From NCBI GenBank assembly GCA_018873245.2, contig JAEMBT020000001.1, forward strand, positions 7,034,220 to 7,098,219: a stretch of DNA of 64,000 bases, in the 5' to 3' direction. The position numbers and the translations under genes were made by a program. Below are positions 25,001 through 38,600 of this stretch, piece after piece; within the stretch, counting starts at the first letter, position 1; the number at the start of each line of letters is the position of its first letter. The notes under the pieces are model-generated. The model saw only the letters and a program-made list of their open reading frames with translations, was not told the origin of the DNA and searched no databases. This DNA is from Archegozetes longisetosus (Eukaryota; Arthropoda; Arachnida; Sarcoptiformes; Trhypochthoniidae).

Positions 25001-26373
25001 AGAGAAAAAGAAGCGCACTTAATCAAAAGATTAAACATATGAATACAAGACTGATGTTAAGCCTATTTGGCAAGAATGCTAACAATTAAATAATAGTCAC
25101 GATTTGGTCATTAGATGACTCCTTATTAAGTGAAGTAGTATTACACCTAAAACAGAGCTGCAGTTAATTAAGTCTCCTATTCGTGGTATAGTGTTAGTAG
25201 TTGTCGCTTCCTCTTCTCTAACTCAACTTGGATGCAATTATATGTTGCGGTAAAGTTTGTTTTAATTTCTATTTAATTTCTATTTAATTTCTATTTCCTT
25301 GTTGTTAAATTAGAGAATAGCCTTTTACTCTTAATGCTTATGTGTTAGTCAAATAATTATAATTTTAGTACTCTTACTTCTTTTCAATCTTTCTTCGTTT
25401 CTGTTTGGGGATAATAATTATAGTTTTCTGGTTTCGGTAATTATTATCTTATAAAATTTGTCTCTTAATGCTCTATCTCTCGATGGTCCTTGTAATCAAT
25501 AATCGATTATAATAGTAATTGATTATATGTTTGCTTCAATTGATTATTAAGTTACAGAATCGCTTACAAAAAACTTTTCATCAAATATTCAAATATATGT
25601 TATCAGAAATTGGATTTTGTTCACGCATAAACTAATAACTAAAAGTTGAATGTCTTCAACAATTTTTTTTTCTCATTCAACAAATCACTGAAAATTGAAT
25701 ATGTTATCAAACTTTTTTAGATAATTCAATTCAAAATAAGTATTGGAGTTTTTTTCCAACGAAAAAGTGAATTTGATTTGAGAATGATTGGCATTTTAGC
25801 ATTTTTTGGTGACATGTTGCTTTAAAAAATTTTTTAATTTACTTAGTATTCGGTCTCTAAGGAACTTTCTAGACTTTTAATAAGAATCTCGCTAAACAGT
25901 AACACTTCATAGGCTGAATTGAGAGAGCAATCGAAAAAATGTCATCTCAAAATTAAAAATACTGATTTTTAACTCAATTTGCAACTTGAGCATTTTAAAT
26001 TGATTGTGAGCTTAATTTGCAATAATGGTCCAGATAGTTTTGCAGTACAACTTTTGTGTTAGATAAATACAAAATTTTCAAATCTTCATAAGTTAAGATT
26101 ACATTTTCTAGCAACTATTTCGCATAACTAGAACTTATAGAGATTAGAAAATCTTCAATCATTTCAAACCACCTAAACTCAAAATATGACAGACAATTGT
26201 TTATAAACTTTTTTGTGAACAGAGATAAAAAGCTTTTTTATCTCAAACTAAAACTTTTGCAGAAGTTTCAAAAGTTTAAAGTGATGATTAGAAGTTATCT
26301 TACCTTTAGTTAAGACCAATTTTAAGTGAACCAAAGTTAGAAATAAGATGACAATAGGAGTCATATCAAGCAT
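16006..26373 (-). CDS. chitin deacetylase, CBM14-linker-deacetylase type, paralogue 1
   Basis: A secreted enzyme that removes acetyl groups from chitin, built like arthropod group III/IV deacetylases. Exons (minus): 26373-26304, 22036-21782, 20750-20254, 19428-18618, 18484-18259, 17360-17068 and 16493-16006. Phases all fit, giving 879 residues. The first exon is a signal peptide (MTPIVILFLTLVHLK after an in-frame upstream ATG). The CBM14 domain is at residues 52-102 with six cysteines and CPEQFGYYPD. A linker of about 440 residues is acidic, then basic and Ser/Pro-rich. KACRLPDCYCGGTE opens the deacetylase region from about residue 525. Catalytic motifs: ITFDDAVND, HSITH (split between exons), RGMRAPF, DYAINHECM and YHSAWF. 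The metal-binding Asp and both His are present, so it should be active. The last three exons have lengths matching the plus-strand paralogue (226 and 293 exactly, the last near). Copy C2 of a MITE lies in intron 2. Confidence 0.88.
21149..21363. mobile_element. MITE family C, copy 2
   Basis: 215 bp with TA at both ends (21147-21148, 21364-21365) and TGTTGATAGCAAC near the left end. It aligns with copy 1 along its length, including a shared GCGTTGTC/GCGTTATG block. It lies in intron 2 of the minus-strand deacetylase. Confidence 0.7.
22037..26303 (-). other. first intron of chitin deacetylase paralogue 1
   Basis: 4.27 kb between the signal-peptide exon and the chitin-binding exon. It is AT-rich with a few short tandem duplications (for example TGAAGACTGAGTTT twice near 23390-23420, and CTATTTAATTT about three times at 25261-25296). 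No other exon or gene was recognised. Confidence 0.6.
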
Positions 26374-27054
26374 TAAGAAAACGAAACTTTCAATCAAATG
26401 AGGGAAAAAATGCTTATATCACATCATATCCGTAACGACATTGAAAGCAAACTTTAGATCAAAATACAGATTAATAGATGAAAAGCTTGAAAAACACAAT
26501 AAATAGCATAACGTTTTCTATTACGTAAAGGTGTAAATAACGCAATAAACATTAATGAGATCATCAAAAAAGCATTGAAAACACATAATAGGCGTAAATA
26601 TAGAACGAGGAATAGCTATAAAAGTGATGGTCACTTCATCGCAACAGGCTTATATGAAACAATAGTTAGTCGTGAGAATAATTAAATCTATGAAGAATTA
26701 GATGTATGTATTCTTGGAGTATGAGAAAAATAGGTGACCAGCTAGTGGGTTGTGTACTAGACACACTAGACATGCGTGTTTTATGAAAGATGAGTTTTAA
26801 AACTGTTATATCTTATGTAACTTTTCTTCTTTCTATATCATCTTCATCAAAACCTGTTCCCACTCTTTTCCTCTAATCGTTCCATAAAAGTGGTTGAGAT
26901 TAATAATAATTTTTCTAATCATATGTTGTAGAACTTAATAATTTAATAAGTTCTCAACCCGTTTGGCCTAATGCTTGAAAAAATAGTTTTCCTTCTCTCT
27001 AATAGTCTGTAAAGGTTTATGGCTGAAGATTATATACTTGTTTTGGATGCCATT

Positions 27055-27129
27055 AAAAATGTTTGATTATTATAAGCTTAAAAATGTTTGATTATTATAA
27101 GCTTAAAAATGTTTGATTATTATAAGTTT
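27055..27129. repeat. tandem repeat, 25 bp x 3
   Basis: Three head-to-tail copies of a unit starting AAAAATGTTTGATTATTATA, nearly identical. Confidence 0.95.
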
Positions 27130-28309
27130 AAACATGAAATACCATGTAATTTAAAAGCATATTTTCTTTCCTATTGACTATTTTACTTATTTGAATAAAA
27201 AACAAATATTTTCCAAAACAGTTTATGAATTATTTATCTGAGAAATTGGGTGGAATAAGATCTATCTATCAAAATAATATTTCTTGATAGCTAGTAATAA
27301 AAAGGCGTTAACATTGAGACTAAGCTTTTACTCATTGTTATGCTATATATGCGAAAAGTCGTGAGAGCTTTGACTTATTGTTCCACATGGAAGAGTTGAT
27401 CACACTCTTGATGATGAGTATAGATATGTTGCAATTTTTTGTTTAGTTTATCTCTTCTTTTTGTCTTTCTTCTCTATTGTTTGATTTTATAACTCAATAT
27501 CATTTTCTTACTCAATATATATTGTAAACAGACATTTATTTTATTCTTCTTATTTATGCTAATCCAAACAATTTATACGTTTTTAAACACTTCACTTTAA
27601 GCTCAAATATTTTGAAAGGAAACTAATTTCGGGATAAGTTTTCTCTCATTCTTTAATTTAGTGCTTTTGAGATAAAGATATCTAAAAGATAGATATCAAA
27701 AGAGGATGTTTAGAGAATATTGGATAAAGCTTTAATATTCATAAGCAAATCCAAACAGTTAAGCAATAAATTGTGCGTAATCAAACATCTTTTAGATGCA
27801 TTTAAAGCCAAATTCAGTAATCACAACTAGATTTTCGTAGGTTTCATCATGAATTTTCATTAGATTTATCAGAAATAGTTGAACATTTTTATATAGTGTT
27901 TTTGTCAAGAACTGAACGATTAAAGATTTGATTAAAACCCGGAAAATCAATATTATGCCATTTATGAAGGCACTGTGTTTTGTTGATAAGAAAATTATTT
28001 TTCAGTTGCATATCTGATGCAAAACGTTACATAATTCTAATTTTTATGCGCATTTAAAGAATAGAAAACAAAATCGTGATTAACTTCTAGCCTCATAATC
28101 ATTACATCGTAATTGAGTTTTATTGTGTTTGACCATTAATGATGGATCACATGCCCACTCATTTGTTTCATACTCCAATTTAGAGATGTTTATTATGATA
28201 GTTGATGGTTATATAAAAGAATTATTATTAGATTCAAGTGAATCCTATTACAATTAAATCTTATGTTTTATATGTCGTCAACATTAATATGAATTAGGGT
28301 CAGAGACTG

Positions 28310-28392
28310 CAGTTACTACGGTATCTACAGCCACTACGGAATCCACAGTCATTACAGTATCTACAGTCACAGCTACAGTTACAGTTTTTACT
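28310..28392 (+). repeat. degenerate ACAGTNACTACG-type repeat
   Basis: Imperfect 6- to 18-bp repeats (ACAGTATCTACAGTCAC and variants). One plus frame gives a Thr/Ser/Val-rich run such as TAVTTVSTATTESTV, mucin-like, but there is no start codon and no neighbouring exon, so I do not call a gene. Confidence 0.6.
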
Positions 28393-31300
28393 CGAATCAA
28401 ATATAAGTTAATTATTCAAATATTTTCTCTTAACTATGATTTAATTGCATGAGAATTAGTTAACTTCAAATGAGATAACCGATTATTTTGTTTCTTTAAG
28501 TTCTTCAAACTAATCAAATTGCAAGTTAATTTCCCATTCATTTGAGACTCATTTTGTTTTCATAAGCTTTTCATTAATATTCATAACTTCATACTAACTC
28601 TAATCTAATTCAGTCATGACATTTGACTAGAAGCCAAACTTTTAATTATACAAATTAATTATCGATTTCATTGTCTGTTCAAATATTTTTCAATTATAAC
28701 AAAAGTCAAGTTCAAATGTAGTTCATGAGTAAAAACTCGATTTCAAGAATATTTGTGATTAAAAATGCAGAAAAAAGCGAATTTAATTTGTTTGAGGCAT
28801 AATAACATATTTTGAGTGTGGAATCATTGGTTAATTTTAAAACGAGTAATTATGTTATCAAATACTTGAACAGAAAAAATAGTAAAGAGCTGGAAATTCC
28901 TTCAATTAGAGACTGATTATAATTAAGATTATTAGTGAATTAAAAACTGCCGGAAGAGAGATAGGATTAAAATAACTAATTTTCAAGAATGTAATAAACT
29001 TTTTCTGAATGAGAAAAAAAATGTTAGTTAGGATGAACCGCTGTTGTACTAACCTAGGTTAAATACTGAATGGATTTGATGATAATATAATTTAATAATT
29101 TATTTATGATAAGCTATTTACAAAACCAATTAAATTCGAAGGAGGGTCTAGTCATAAATCATTTTCTCATGAGACCATAATAGATGAAAGATTAAAAATA
29201 TATTCAATTGTAACAAGTATATACCTTGAAATAAGTTGTCTCTATGGACAATAGGGACCTGTTTAGTCATGAAGATTAATTGTTTATTTTGATTTAAATT
29301 CTCTTAAATTAATAGATTTTCAATTTTCAAACTCTTCAAACTCTTCATTATAATTAAGGTTAACATTGAGATTAACTAAACTAATGATTGACGAAAATTG
29401 AATTTAGTTTTTCAATTATCAAGATAAATAGTTTGCGTAAAAGTTATCGGATTGTAGGCCATTATTGCATACATGTAGTCATTTCTATATTAACATACCA
29501 TGAGAATATATGAAAATTTAATAGTGATATATGAATCATATGTAAAACTTGTTTTAATTTAAATGACAAAAGCTCGGATTATACTTAATATTATTTTAAG
29601 ATAACATTCATTAACTTCATTAACTTCATTAACTGGTCGATCACTTATCTCTCCTTTCATTTGTTTAGTTTCATTCAAACGGGTAGTCATTTTTGAAGGA
29701 GCTTGAGCATTTTAAACAATGAAATTTATAATTATATAAGTTTCTAATTTCAACTCATCTAAATTTCAACTGAAGTCAATTCTTTTAATAATAATTCAAA
29801 TATTATTTATGCTAATTATAAGTTTGACTAATGTATGAATATTAAAAATTTTCCTAATAATCAGAACATGATCTCAATTGGAAGCTATAGTTCATGCTGA
29901 AGTTAATTGAGTGTAACTTTAATTGAATTAGTATAGTATTTGAGTAGTGGTTATAGATTACATGCTTAGTTATGTTCCGTCATAAGCTTAATTACTGCTT
30001 ACAATCGTAAGTTTTATATTAAAGCGTATCAATATTTCAATCGATGATCGCAGAAATATTTAGTGTAATTACAAACATATAATAACTAATTTCTTATTCG
30101 CAATCTTATTCTTGAGGTGAACAAATGACAAAATATTGGTCAATTTATTCATTTGTCTCACCTACCAAACAAGTAAAATCAAATTAAGTTAAGGTAAAAC
30201 ATGTTTCATCACTTTTCGTCAAGTTTTCATTTTTGAATGTCAATAATGACATACTTTTTCAGTCAATCTTTTTTTATGATAATTCGCCCCAAAGTTTGCG
30301 CCAGTTTTCTTCACCTAATCTCTATTTACTATCTCTTACAAAGTTTAAAAGATATGTCAACTAAATGTTTCTCTAATAACTATTCGCAACAAACTGAATG
30401 GAATTTAATAGTTTTAGCCTTAAAGCAAGGTTTATCCGTTGAAATCGTTCAATCGGTTTAATGCTTTTGGTGACTAATACTTGTTGGATTAGTTGTGAGT
30501 TCATAATTGATTTACATGTCAACGTTTATAGATCGCTCTTATTGAGAAATCATTTGCAAAATTGTTTGTTTCGTATACTTTTTAATCGATAATCTTTTTC
30601 ATCTCCATCTTTAGTTGCCATTATTTATGAAAAAACTGTAAAAGTAGAAAGGATGGACTTATTGAAACGTAAAAAGTTAACGTTTTTATCGAAAACAAAA
30701 TAAGTGATGACTCATCACAAATAAACTTTATATGAAAATAAGTTTGAGGAATGTCGCTTTTCAATAGCAATCGTAAGCTTTTATAGGCCAGTGAACAGTT
30801 TCAACAAAAATATGTCAAATATTTGAAGTAGTAAAAGTTTATTCCACACTCACTTTTCGATAGCAATAAATAACAGATTTATTTTTTATATCATAGCTAG
30901 ACAATTGGAAACCTTCAGCTAAGTCAGAAGCTAAGTCAGCTAAGTCTTTCCTCCGAGTATTATAATGCCGCCAAGACACTGATAAACTTCACTTTTTTGT
31001 AATTTTTGTATTAATCTTTTAATAAATTACCTAGAATTCACTCTAAATGAGCGTTTGCGATCATAGCTCCAAAATATATAGTTATTCGAATTCCATGGCT
31101 TAAAGTCATTTGTTCGTCTCAACACAACTATAAATGCTTTGATTAACAATATTTCGGCTCTGTTTGTCTTCAATTTATCTGTTATTAGAACTGAATTCTA
31201 AGCTATTAATCTCAATTTCAGTCTTCAGTTTATTGTCAAATTGTAGAAATCTGTCTTTGAAGACTGATCTCACTCTGCGATGCATTTAATTGCTCTCATT

Positions 31301-33296
31301 TCAATTTGATGACTAATTCAGATAGTTCGTTGTTTTTTTTCAATTGTTTCATTTTTGGAGCAATTATTTGTCTTACTAATTGTTTTACTTAATTGAGACA
31401 CCGAATTAGATGAGGAAGAGTTAGATGACATGTCTTTCAATGTTTTATAAGAGACTTTTGAGAAATTTTATATTTGTAATTGAATTATCGATTAGCTTTG
31501 GACTTAATTTTATATTCAGATAAAAAGCCGATAAAATGCACATAAAATATTTAGTTCGAGGTCTAATTTTGATTACTGTAAAAGCTTTCAAAAGTATATA
31601 ACTTCTTTAGGGCGATCTTTAACTTGAGTCCTTTTGTAAGATCAAAAAGTATAACTCCTTAGATGCAAGTATTAGTTACAATTGCTTCAAAAACAGTTAA
31701 GTATTAAAAATTGTTCAGCTCAATATTTGTGTTTTATTATCTTGAAATTCGTAAAAAATCACAATATCTTCAGCGCAATGTTTGATTAAATATTTTCGTA
31801 CTGTAATTTTCACGCGTCAACAATAAACCTAATGATAATGAGAAAAAAGCTAATTAGAAAGTTATCTTTTCTAATAAGAAGTGGCGCCATATTACTCTGC
31901 TCTTCACTTAAACAATAACTTCAATTCAGACCCAGTCTTACACAAGACTTGCATTTGACCCAAACTTAATTCGCGACTGATTTTCAAAGCAAATAGAGCC
32001 TAATTAGAAGTAAATTCAAGTATTATATCAATTATCTGAAAAATATTTGGCTCAAATCAATCGAAACTAAAGTTCGGTATGAGGAGAGCAAAGGTTTGAT
32101 AGAAAGCCTAATTAATCATAATTTAGCGGCAGGGGTGGAATGATATACTAGAGATAAATTGTTGGGCGATACTATTTGTTGGGGCTCTAGGTCATTAAAA
32201 AGTGACTTTATTTAGACTAATTATATTGTTTTAAGAAATCTAATTACCTACTATGACTTATAAAAACTTACATTTAGATACCATTCAAGGTTTTGTGGCT
32301 AATGAAAAACAAATAAAACGCTTCGAATTTAAGGCGAGTCTCGAAAGTAAAATTATACCATTTTTTTCGCTTAAATCTTATCTTAAATCCATTTTGTTAA
32401 CTTAATTAAATTTTAATTTCAATCCTTTTTCAGGCTGAGCATAATCTTTAAAACGATAATTGATTTACGATATTTCATCTCTAGATAGAAAAGCAGAGAT
32501 TTTTGCTTAACCTAATTCCTAACTGATAAAAGTTGAGTGAAATTTCGGTATTTAATTATTAGTTACAAAGCTTTGCATCGAAAATGCTTTATATGTAAAT
32601 AACATGTTTTTCTTATTATTAAATAGCCTGAAAGCGAATAGTGTTTATATAATGAGAAACATTACTCATTAAATTGTAACTGAAATGACCAATTGATTGA
32701 AATAGAGCCAAAAAAAATAATAATAATTTCAATAGAATTAAGTACCTGCATAAGTAATATGAACAGTTAATTAAAATGGAAATAAAGCATTAATCTAAAT
32801 TGGAATAGTTATCCAAGTGCTAACTACTTATAAAAGTAGTTATATTAGTAGTCGTACGCTCTCATAAAAGTAGTCAAATTAAACCAGAAAGAAAGCATTT
32901 TTTATCGTCAAATCAACTGATGCCTACTGGCAATAACCAATTGCCGCATCAATCACTGCCCTTGTAATAAATCTTTTGGTTTGTAACTCAGCTTTTCTCA
33001 TAAAACTTTTCCTTCTAGAGGCATGTCGATCACAAAACTGACTAAAATATTATTATAAATCAACTAAATTGATCACTGAATACTTAAGTACTTGGTGAAA
33101 GTTAACAGTTCGTGATCACGACCCATACCTGATCACGACTAATCACAATGACCTAAAAAGTGTTTTTTTATATAAATCAAGAATAAGAGAAATACAATCG
33201 TATTTTCTTTTTTGAGAACAGGATAAGCAATAGCTTTTATGGTATTCACTTATGCTATTTCTGAGATCATTTGACTCAGGCTAAATGTACAAGAGC

Positions 33297-33356
33297 CTTC
33301 TCTCTTTCTCTCTCTTTCTCTCTTTCTCTCTCCCTCTCTCCCTCTCTCCCTCTCTC
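33297..33356. repeat. CT-rich microsatellite
   Basis: About 60 bp of CTCTTT/CTCC repeats. Confidence 0.95.
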
Positions 33357-34681
33357 ATTGTTTGGGTGGAAATGGTTTCTTGACTATTATATAACCGTTT
33401 TTCGAGCCCCACAAGTGATGAGTTTAAGGATTTTCTCAAATAAATTTATGATTTCATACACACCTCACATTATGCTGAGAACAAATATTTCATTTTGCTC
33501 ACTCATCTATAATTATTTGATCCGATTTGAAAAGTTTTAACGTTTAAACAAATAGATATTGGTTGCGATTAACAGACAAATAAGCTTTGATTAATAGCTT
33601 TCTTAAATTACTAATGAAACAGTTTTCATACTATAAGTGTTTATGAGGTATTCTCCGCACAACAAATTATAGTGAAGTCATTTATCTAAAAAGTTTTAGA
33701 AGCTTTTCCTGAGAATTTGGTCTACCATTAAAAGAGAGGCAAACAAATAAAAAATGAATTATATCCTAAGAATAATTACCGAATAAAAACATTATTTATG
33801 CGAGAAAGTGAAATATAGCAAAAGTCTTCCTCATAGACAGGCATAATAGACCATAAAATTGATTGCAGAATTTGAGTTTAAGTATTTTCGTAAACTTGAA
33901 AATAAACTTCTATTTAGTCTAATACTTCGCTAATTATTGATGTGAAAAACTAGGTCCCAGTCTTAACATTAATATTTTTCAGAACTTTTTGATTAAAGCT
34001 GCTGAAAAATTAGGTCTTGATTCATATTTGAGCTGAACTAATATTTGAACATTTGCATTAAAGATACTTAAACTGGTGGTGAAGTGAAATATTAGTAGAT
34101 TGTTGATTAAACGTAAGATCAAAGAAATGTTATTTAGAAAAGCAGTTACTTTTTAATACGACCCTGCTCCCCTGACCGTTACCTTCATAATCTTGATTGC
34201 TATGACTAGAAGACATTTATTTTTATGATAGTTTCACGACATACGTTAATCTTCTACTACAAAATCAAATGCAATATTCACAACAATAATGGTTATGTTT
34301 CTCTACCTAACATTTAATATTAGAGTTTAAGCAAGCAAACATAACATTTTAGTAATTATTTATTTGGTACCATACGAACACCATGCTTATAGTTGAATTG
34401 ACATCATCTTTAGATCATTAATAAAGTATTTATGTATTGCAATTGAAGTATTTCTAATGATGGAGTTCAGTAAACGTTTCCTATTTCGTTGAATGTTGCA
34501 CTAGTTTTAAGTTGAATAATAATGTTATTAAGTATTAATAAATATACTTAACAACTCTTAACAACTCTTAACTACCTAAAACTATTTGCTTATATTTTAA
34601 ACGAGTTTCATTAACTTGTCATCAAATAGAAACATAAACCGTATATCTTACTAATGGGTAATACTTTTTGGATCAATTGTA

Positions 34682-34897
34682 CACTTGAAAATTGAATAGT
34701 CGATCACACCAAAAATACTGCTTCTTTGTCTTGTCAATCCTCCTTGAACTGATGAATTGGTAGCTAAATTTGATTTGATTACTATATTAAATGAGAAAAG
34801 ATGCGTTTGTTAATATCTTATAGGTTTAGTTTGATGGAAAGTATGACATGATAACACATCGCTTCTGGTTGCTATCAGTGGTTATTATGTTTTTCAG
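34682..34897. mobile_element. MITE family C, copy 3 (inverted relative to copy 1)
   Basis: 216 bp, TA at both ends (34680-34681, 34898-34899). Its reverse complement aligns with copies 1 and 4 (CTGATAGCAACCAGAAGCGA, then ATATTAACAAA, then ATATAGTAATCAAA). Confidence 0.75.
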
Positions 34898-35462
34898 TAT
34901 AAATCAAAACTTACTTAAAGCTCTACTTACTTAGTACTGTACTAGTCATAAAGCACTTAAGTATCGATATAATTGTTTACGTAATAAATCCTATCCTAGA
35001 TCTTAAATAACTTCTGAATTTGAGTTTAATATTAAGATTAATAAGCAGAATAATTTAATCAAATAAGATATGAAACTGTTTCTATCAACTGTCAGATCAA
35101 AAATATTTTTTTTGCTAATCTCTTAACGATTAAAGTTTTATCTTATCTATGATTTTATAAAAATGACCAAATATTAATTAGAAAATTAATATTTTTTAAT
35201 GTTTTTAAGGGTTGAAAACTTTAAAAATCCGTTTAAGTTAGCATTTTCTGAGCCAAAATTTACTTTAAGGCTATTGAGTAAAAGTTAAAAAATATTCTAC
35301 ACCCTAAATGAACACAACTTGAGTCAATTATTTGACTGATCACCAAATCGTAAAAATATTTTCCCATTAATTTCAATTTAAGACAACTTTAGGTATTATA
35401 AACCGTCAAATCAAATTTCATTGATTTTATTGTAATTCTCGAGAAATTATATGCTTTGTCTA

Positions 35463-35696
35463 CAGTTGAAATTTAAAAATCCTTGACAGCAACCAGAAAA
35501 AGGCCGTTCATATGTCAACCTCCATGCAATGAGCGTTAATTTGTTAGAAAATTTGATTTTTATTTTGATTTGATTACCATATTGAATATTTGATAAATTT
35601 GTTAATATGTTCGCATATTATGGCCTGACGGAAAGCATACCATTGCAATAGTGATGCGCTTCTGGTTGATATCAATGACTGTATAGTTTTTAAGTA
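35463..35696. mobile_element. MITE family C, copy 4 (inverted relative to copy 1)
   Basis: 234 bp beginning CAGTTGAAATTTAAAAATCC directly after TA, with subterminal GACAGCAACCAGAA and its inverted partner TTCTGGTTGATATC at the other side. It is the best-preserved copy for defining the left end. Confidence 0.75.
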
Positions 35697-38600
35697 TACA
35701 TGCACAAGTATTACATGCGTAGGTATTCTCAGAACATAAGACACGCGAAAATATATTTTAATAAAGCTATTTGTTTCGTAATAATAACTTTCTCTCCCAA
35801 AAAATGATTGATTTCCAGTGAATTTGTTTTGTTTAAAAATTCTTTTATTCATTGATTAATAAAGAAAAGAGGTTTCAAATATGGAAATAAAGTTTTGAAA
35901 ATAAGGTAGAAATGAAGAGAATGTTTAACTAATGTTTCAAATATGCTTATATTTAACACATGAGGCACTGACAAGTAGTCAATTGTTTGTTAAGCCCATT
36001 TGTATTGGTGTTGAATCACCAATTATTATAAGTTAGTATAAGATAATTATTTTAGTATAAGGTAATTATTTTAGTATAAAATATTTTCAGGTTAAGGCTA
36101 TTCCACTACCAAAATTAACTATTATTCATATGCAATTATATAAATTGTTGCATAACTTTATAACTTTAATCTATTTTGTATTCAAATTGTTTCTTAAGTA
36201 TGATGAAACTTTTTCTAACTTTTTCTAATTGTTCACTAATTTATATCTTATTAGAAATGTTTTCATTCAATAGTTGTTAATCATCAAAATTGTCAGAATT
36301 TGAATTAATTTTCAAATTATAATGATTTTTGATTTTATTTTTCAAAAGCTTTTGTGAAAAAATTGAATAGTTTTTTGAGTAAAAATTACAATAAACATAT
36401 TGTAAAACAATAATAAGAAAATAGCTATCAATCAAAAAGAAGAATTAATTCCTCAAAACAAATTATAATCTTATAGTTAGAATGATGATTAATTAAACTG
36501 ACAAACAAATCAAATACTATAATAATGAAGAATAATGTACGAAATAAATATTAGTTGCCAATCAGTTCGTCTGAATATATCCCTTATAGACGAACTTTTA
36601 ACACATTTTCGCCATTTCAATTACTTTCTCATTGACTCAAATCTGATCATTTTAATCATAAGTCATGAATCATTTATCTCTTCCTTTTTCTAATCAACCA
36701 TCATCTTTTTCAACGATCTATTCGATAAGGAGATGAAAAAGCAATTAGTTTATTCAAAATGAAAGCAATGATGGATTTGTGACTTAAGTGTTCAGGTGAG
36801 ATTAATAGAAAAGTCAAATTTACTGCATATACAAGTAGATAAAAGTTATTTCTATCAGTATAATGTTTAAATATATTCCTGTTTCGTGAGTCTCTATACA
36901 AATTAATCACTTAATTATGAAAGATTTTCTACTAAAACGCAAAATTTTCATTCTCGCACTCTTAATTATATTAACGTTATTTCTTTTAATTGCATATCAA
37001 ATACATTTTTATATGCTCATTTCAAACTGATTAGAATTTAGGGCAAGTTTTAGAATGACACCACAAATTCTTATTTGTTTATAGAAATATTAAGTAAGTT
37101 TACGAAAAGTAAGTCACAACCAGACAGACATTTAATAAGTTTTTCTGAAGATGTTCTCAACCCTTGATTCAAATAAATCATCAGAGTTATAAATTAAAAT
37201 TTTTTTCATTTCTAGTTGAAAAGCATAAAAAGAAATATTATAGAAAGAGAAATAAAAATGAGAAACAAAAATGAGAAACAAAAATGAGATGTAGTCATTA
37301 TAATTTGTTGTCATTAAAATTTTTCAATTCAATAGATGTATGAGAAGAATTTGTGTCTAGCTTTTAACAAAAAGTGTTTTATTCACTTTATTCACTTTGA
37401 ATAATAATAAATATTCATAGCTAAGTTATAAAAATACTTTTGCTATAGTTATAAAATCTCCGAATATGATTAATGTGAAACAAGTTTCTATCGCGTGTTA
37501 AAAACATTTTAAAACCAAAAGTGCTCTGAGTGAAAAAAGCTCAGTTAAATCTATAAGAAACTTATTTTTATATAAGAAACAAAATTATTTATTCAGATAA
37601 TAAATTTCTGGATGAGTACTAATTCTCATTTCATGTAATTCTGAATCAAGTTGGTATAACTTTAATAGTTTTCTCATCAATAAAAAACGTTTCGTTTTAG
37701 AGTATTTCCGCATTTTTTGATACATCAGTTAATGTCGAACATGATGCTTATCATAAAATACTTTCTCTTTTCTCCAATCCAAATACGAAAAATGTATTTT
37801 AGAATAAATTAGATATGAATCGAATAATTACTCGCTTATTTCTCGGCAATATATGAATGATTAAAGAAATTAAACAAATATTTATAAATAAGTTAGGTGA
37901 ATGTTCAATCAACTCCAACTGACCTAAAGCATAATTTATGATTTATTGAACTTGTTTTCGAATAGTTTTTGTCGTTTTGAACAGATAGTTTATTAAACGT
38001 TTATAGCTATACAACTTGTTATTAACAATTGAAGTGATTTGTATAAGAATGAGACAACTGATGGGTTTCACTGTATTTATTTATTGCCTTCTCATATTAA
38101 ACAATTAAGTTGTAGTGTAAATATGAAAACACTTCATTTAATTGCCTGACAGCATTTATAGCTTTAAAATAAATATTTGAATATTTGTTTTGATACTAAT
38201 ATTTTATTAGCAAACTATTGAAATAACAGTTAGAATATTATAAAAAGTTAATAATGAAGTTGAAATTTATTAAATGATAACTTACAGTCTATTAATCAAC
38301 AAATGTTTCACATGAATAATTGAGCAACCTAAGCAATTAATTAATTGTTTAGTTAATCAGCGTTAGCTTATGTAGTAATCAAGTAAGTCTTCTGTCAGTT
38401 TCTATTAGTTTGATCTTTGAGGAATAACTTGTTTTTAGAATCGATAATTCTAAGAATTTCACGCTTTCTATTAGGCAATACACGTCTTGTTATGAAATTC
38501 TTATAATATTCTAGTTTAAGACTTATATAAAAAACGTTTTGCGTGCAGCTAAAGGAAAGTTAAATTCAATTAAGATTCACATTACATAGAAAAAGAAAAG

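Noticed and set aside
25180-25250. Possible signal-peptide exon ending in GTAAAG
   Set aside because: No in-frame ATG precedes the hydrophobic stretch, and a better exon at 42441 fits the splice phase.
33271-33540. Leu-Ser repeat open frame
   Set aside because: Translation of a CT microsatellite; nothing protein-like follows.
35574-35852. 92-codon minus-strand open frame
   Set aside because: It overlaps MITE copy C4 and has no homology to a protein I know.
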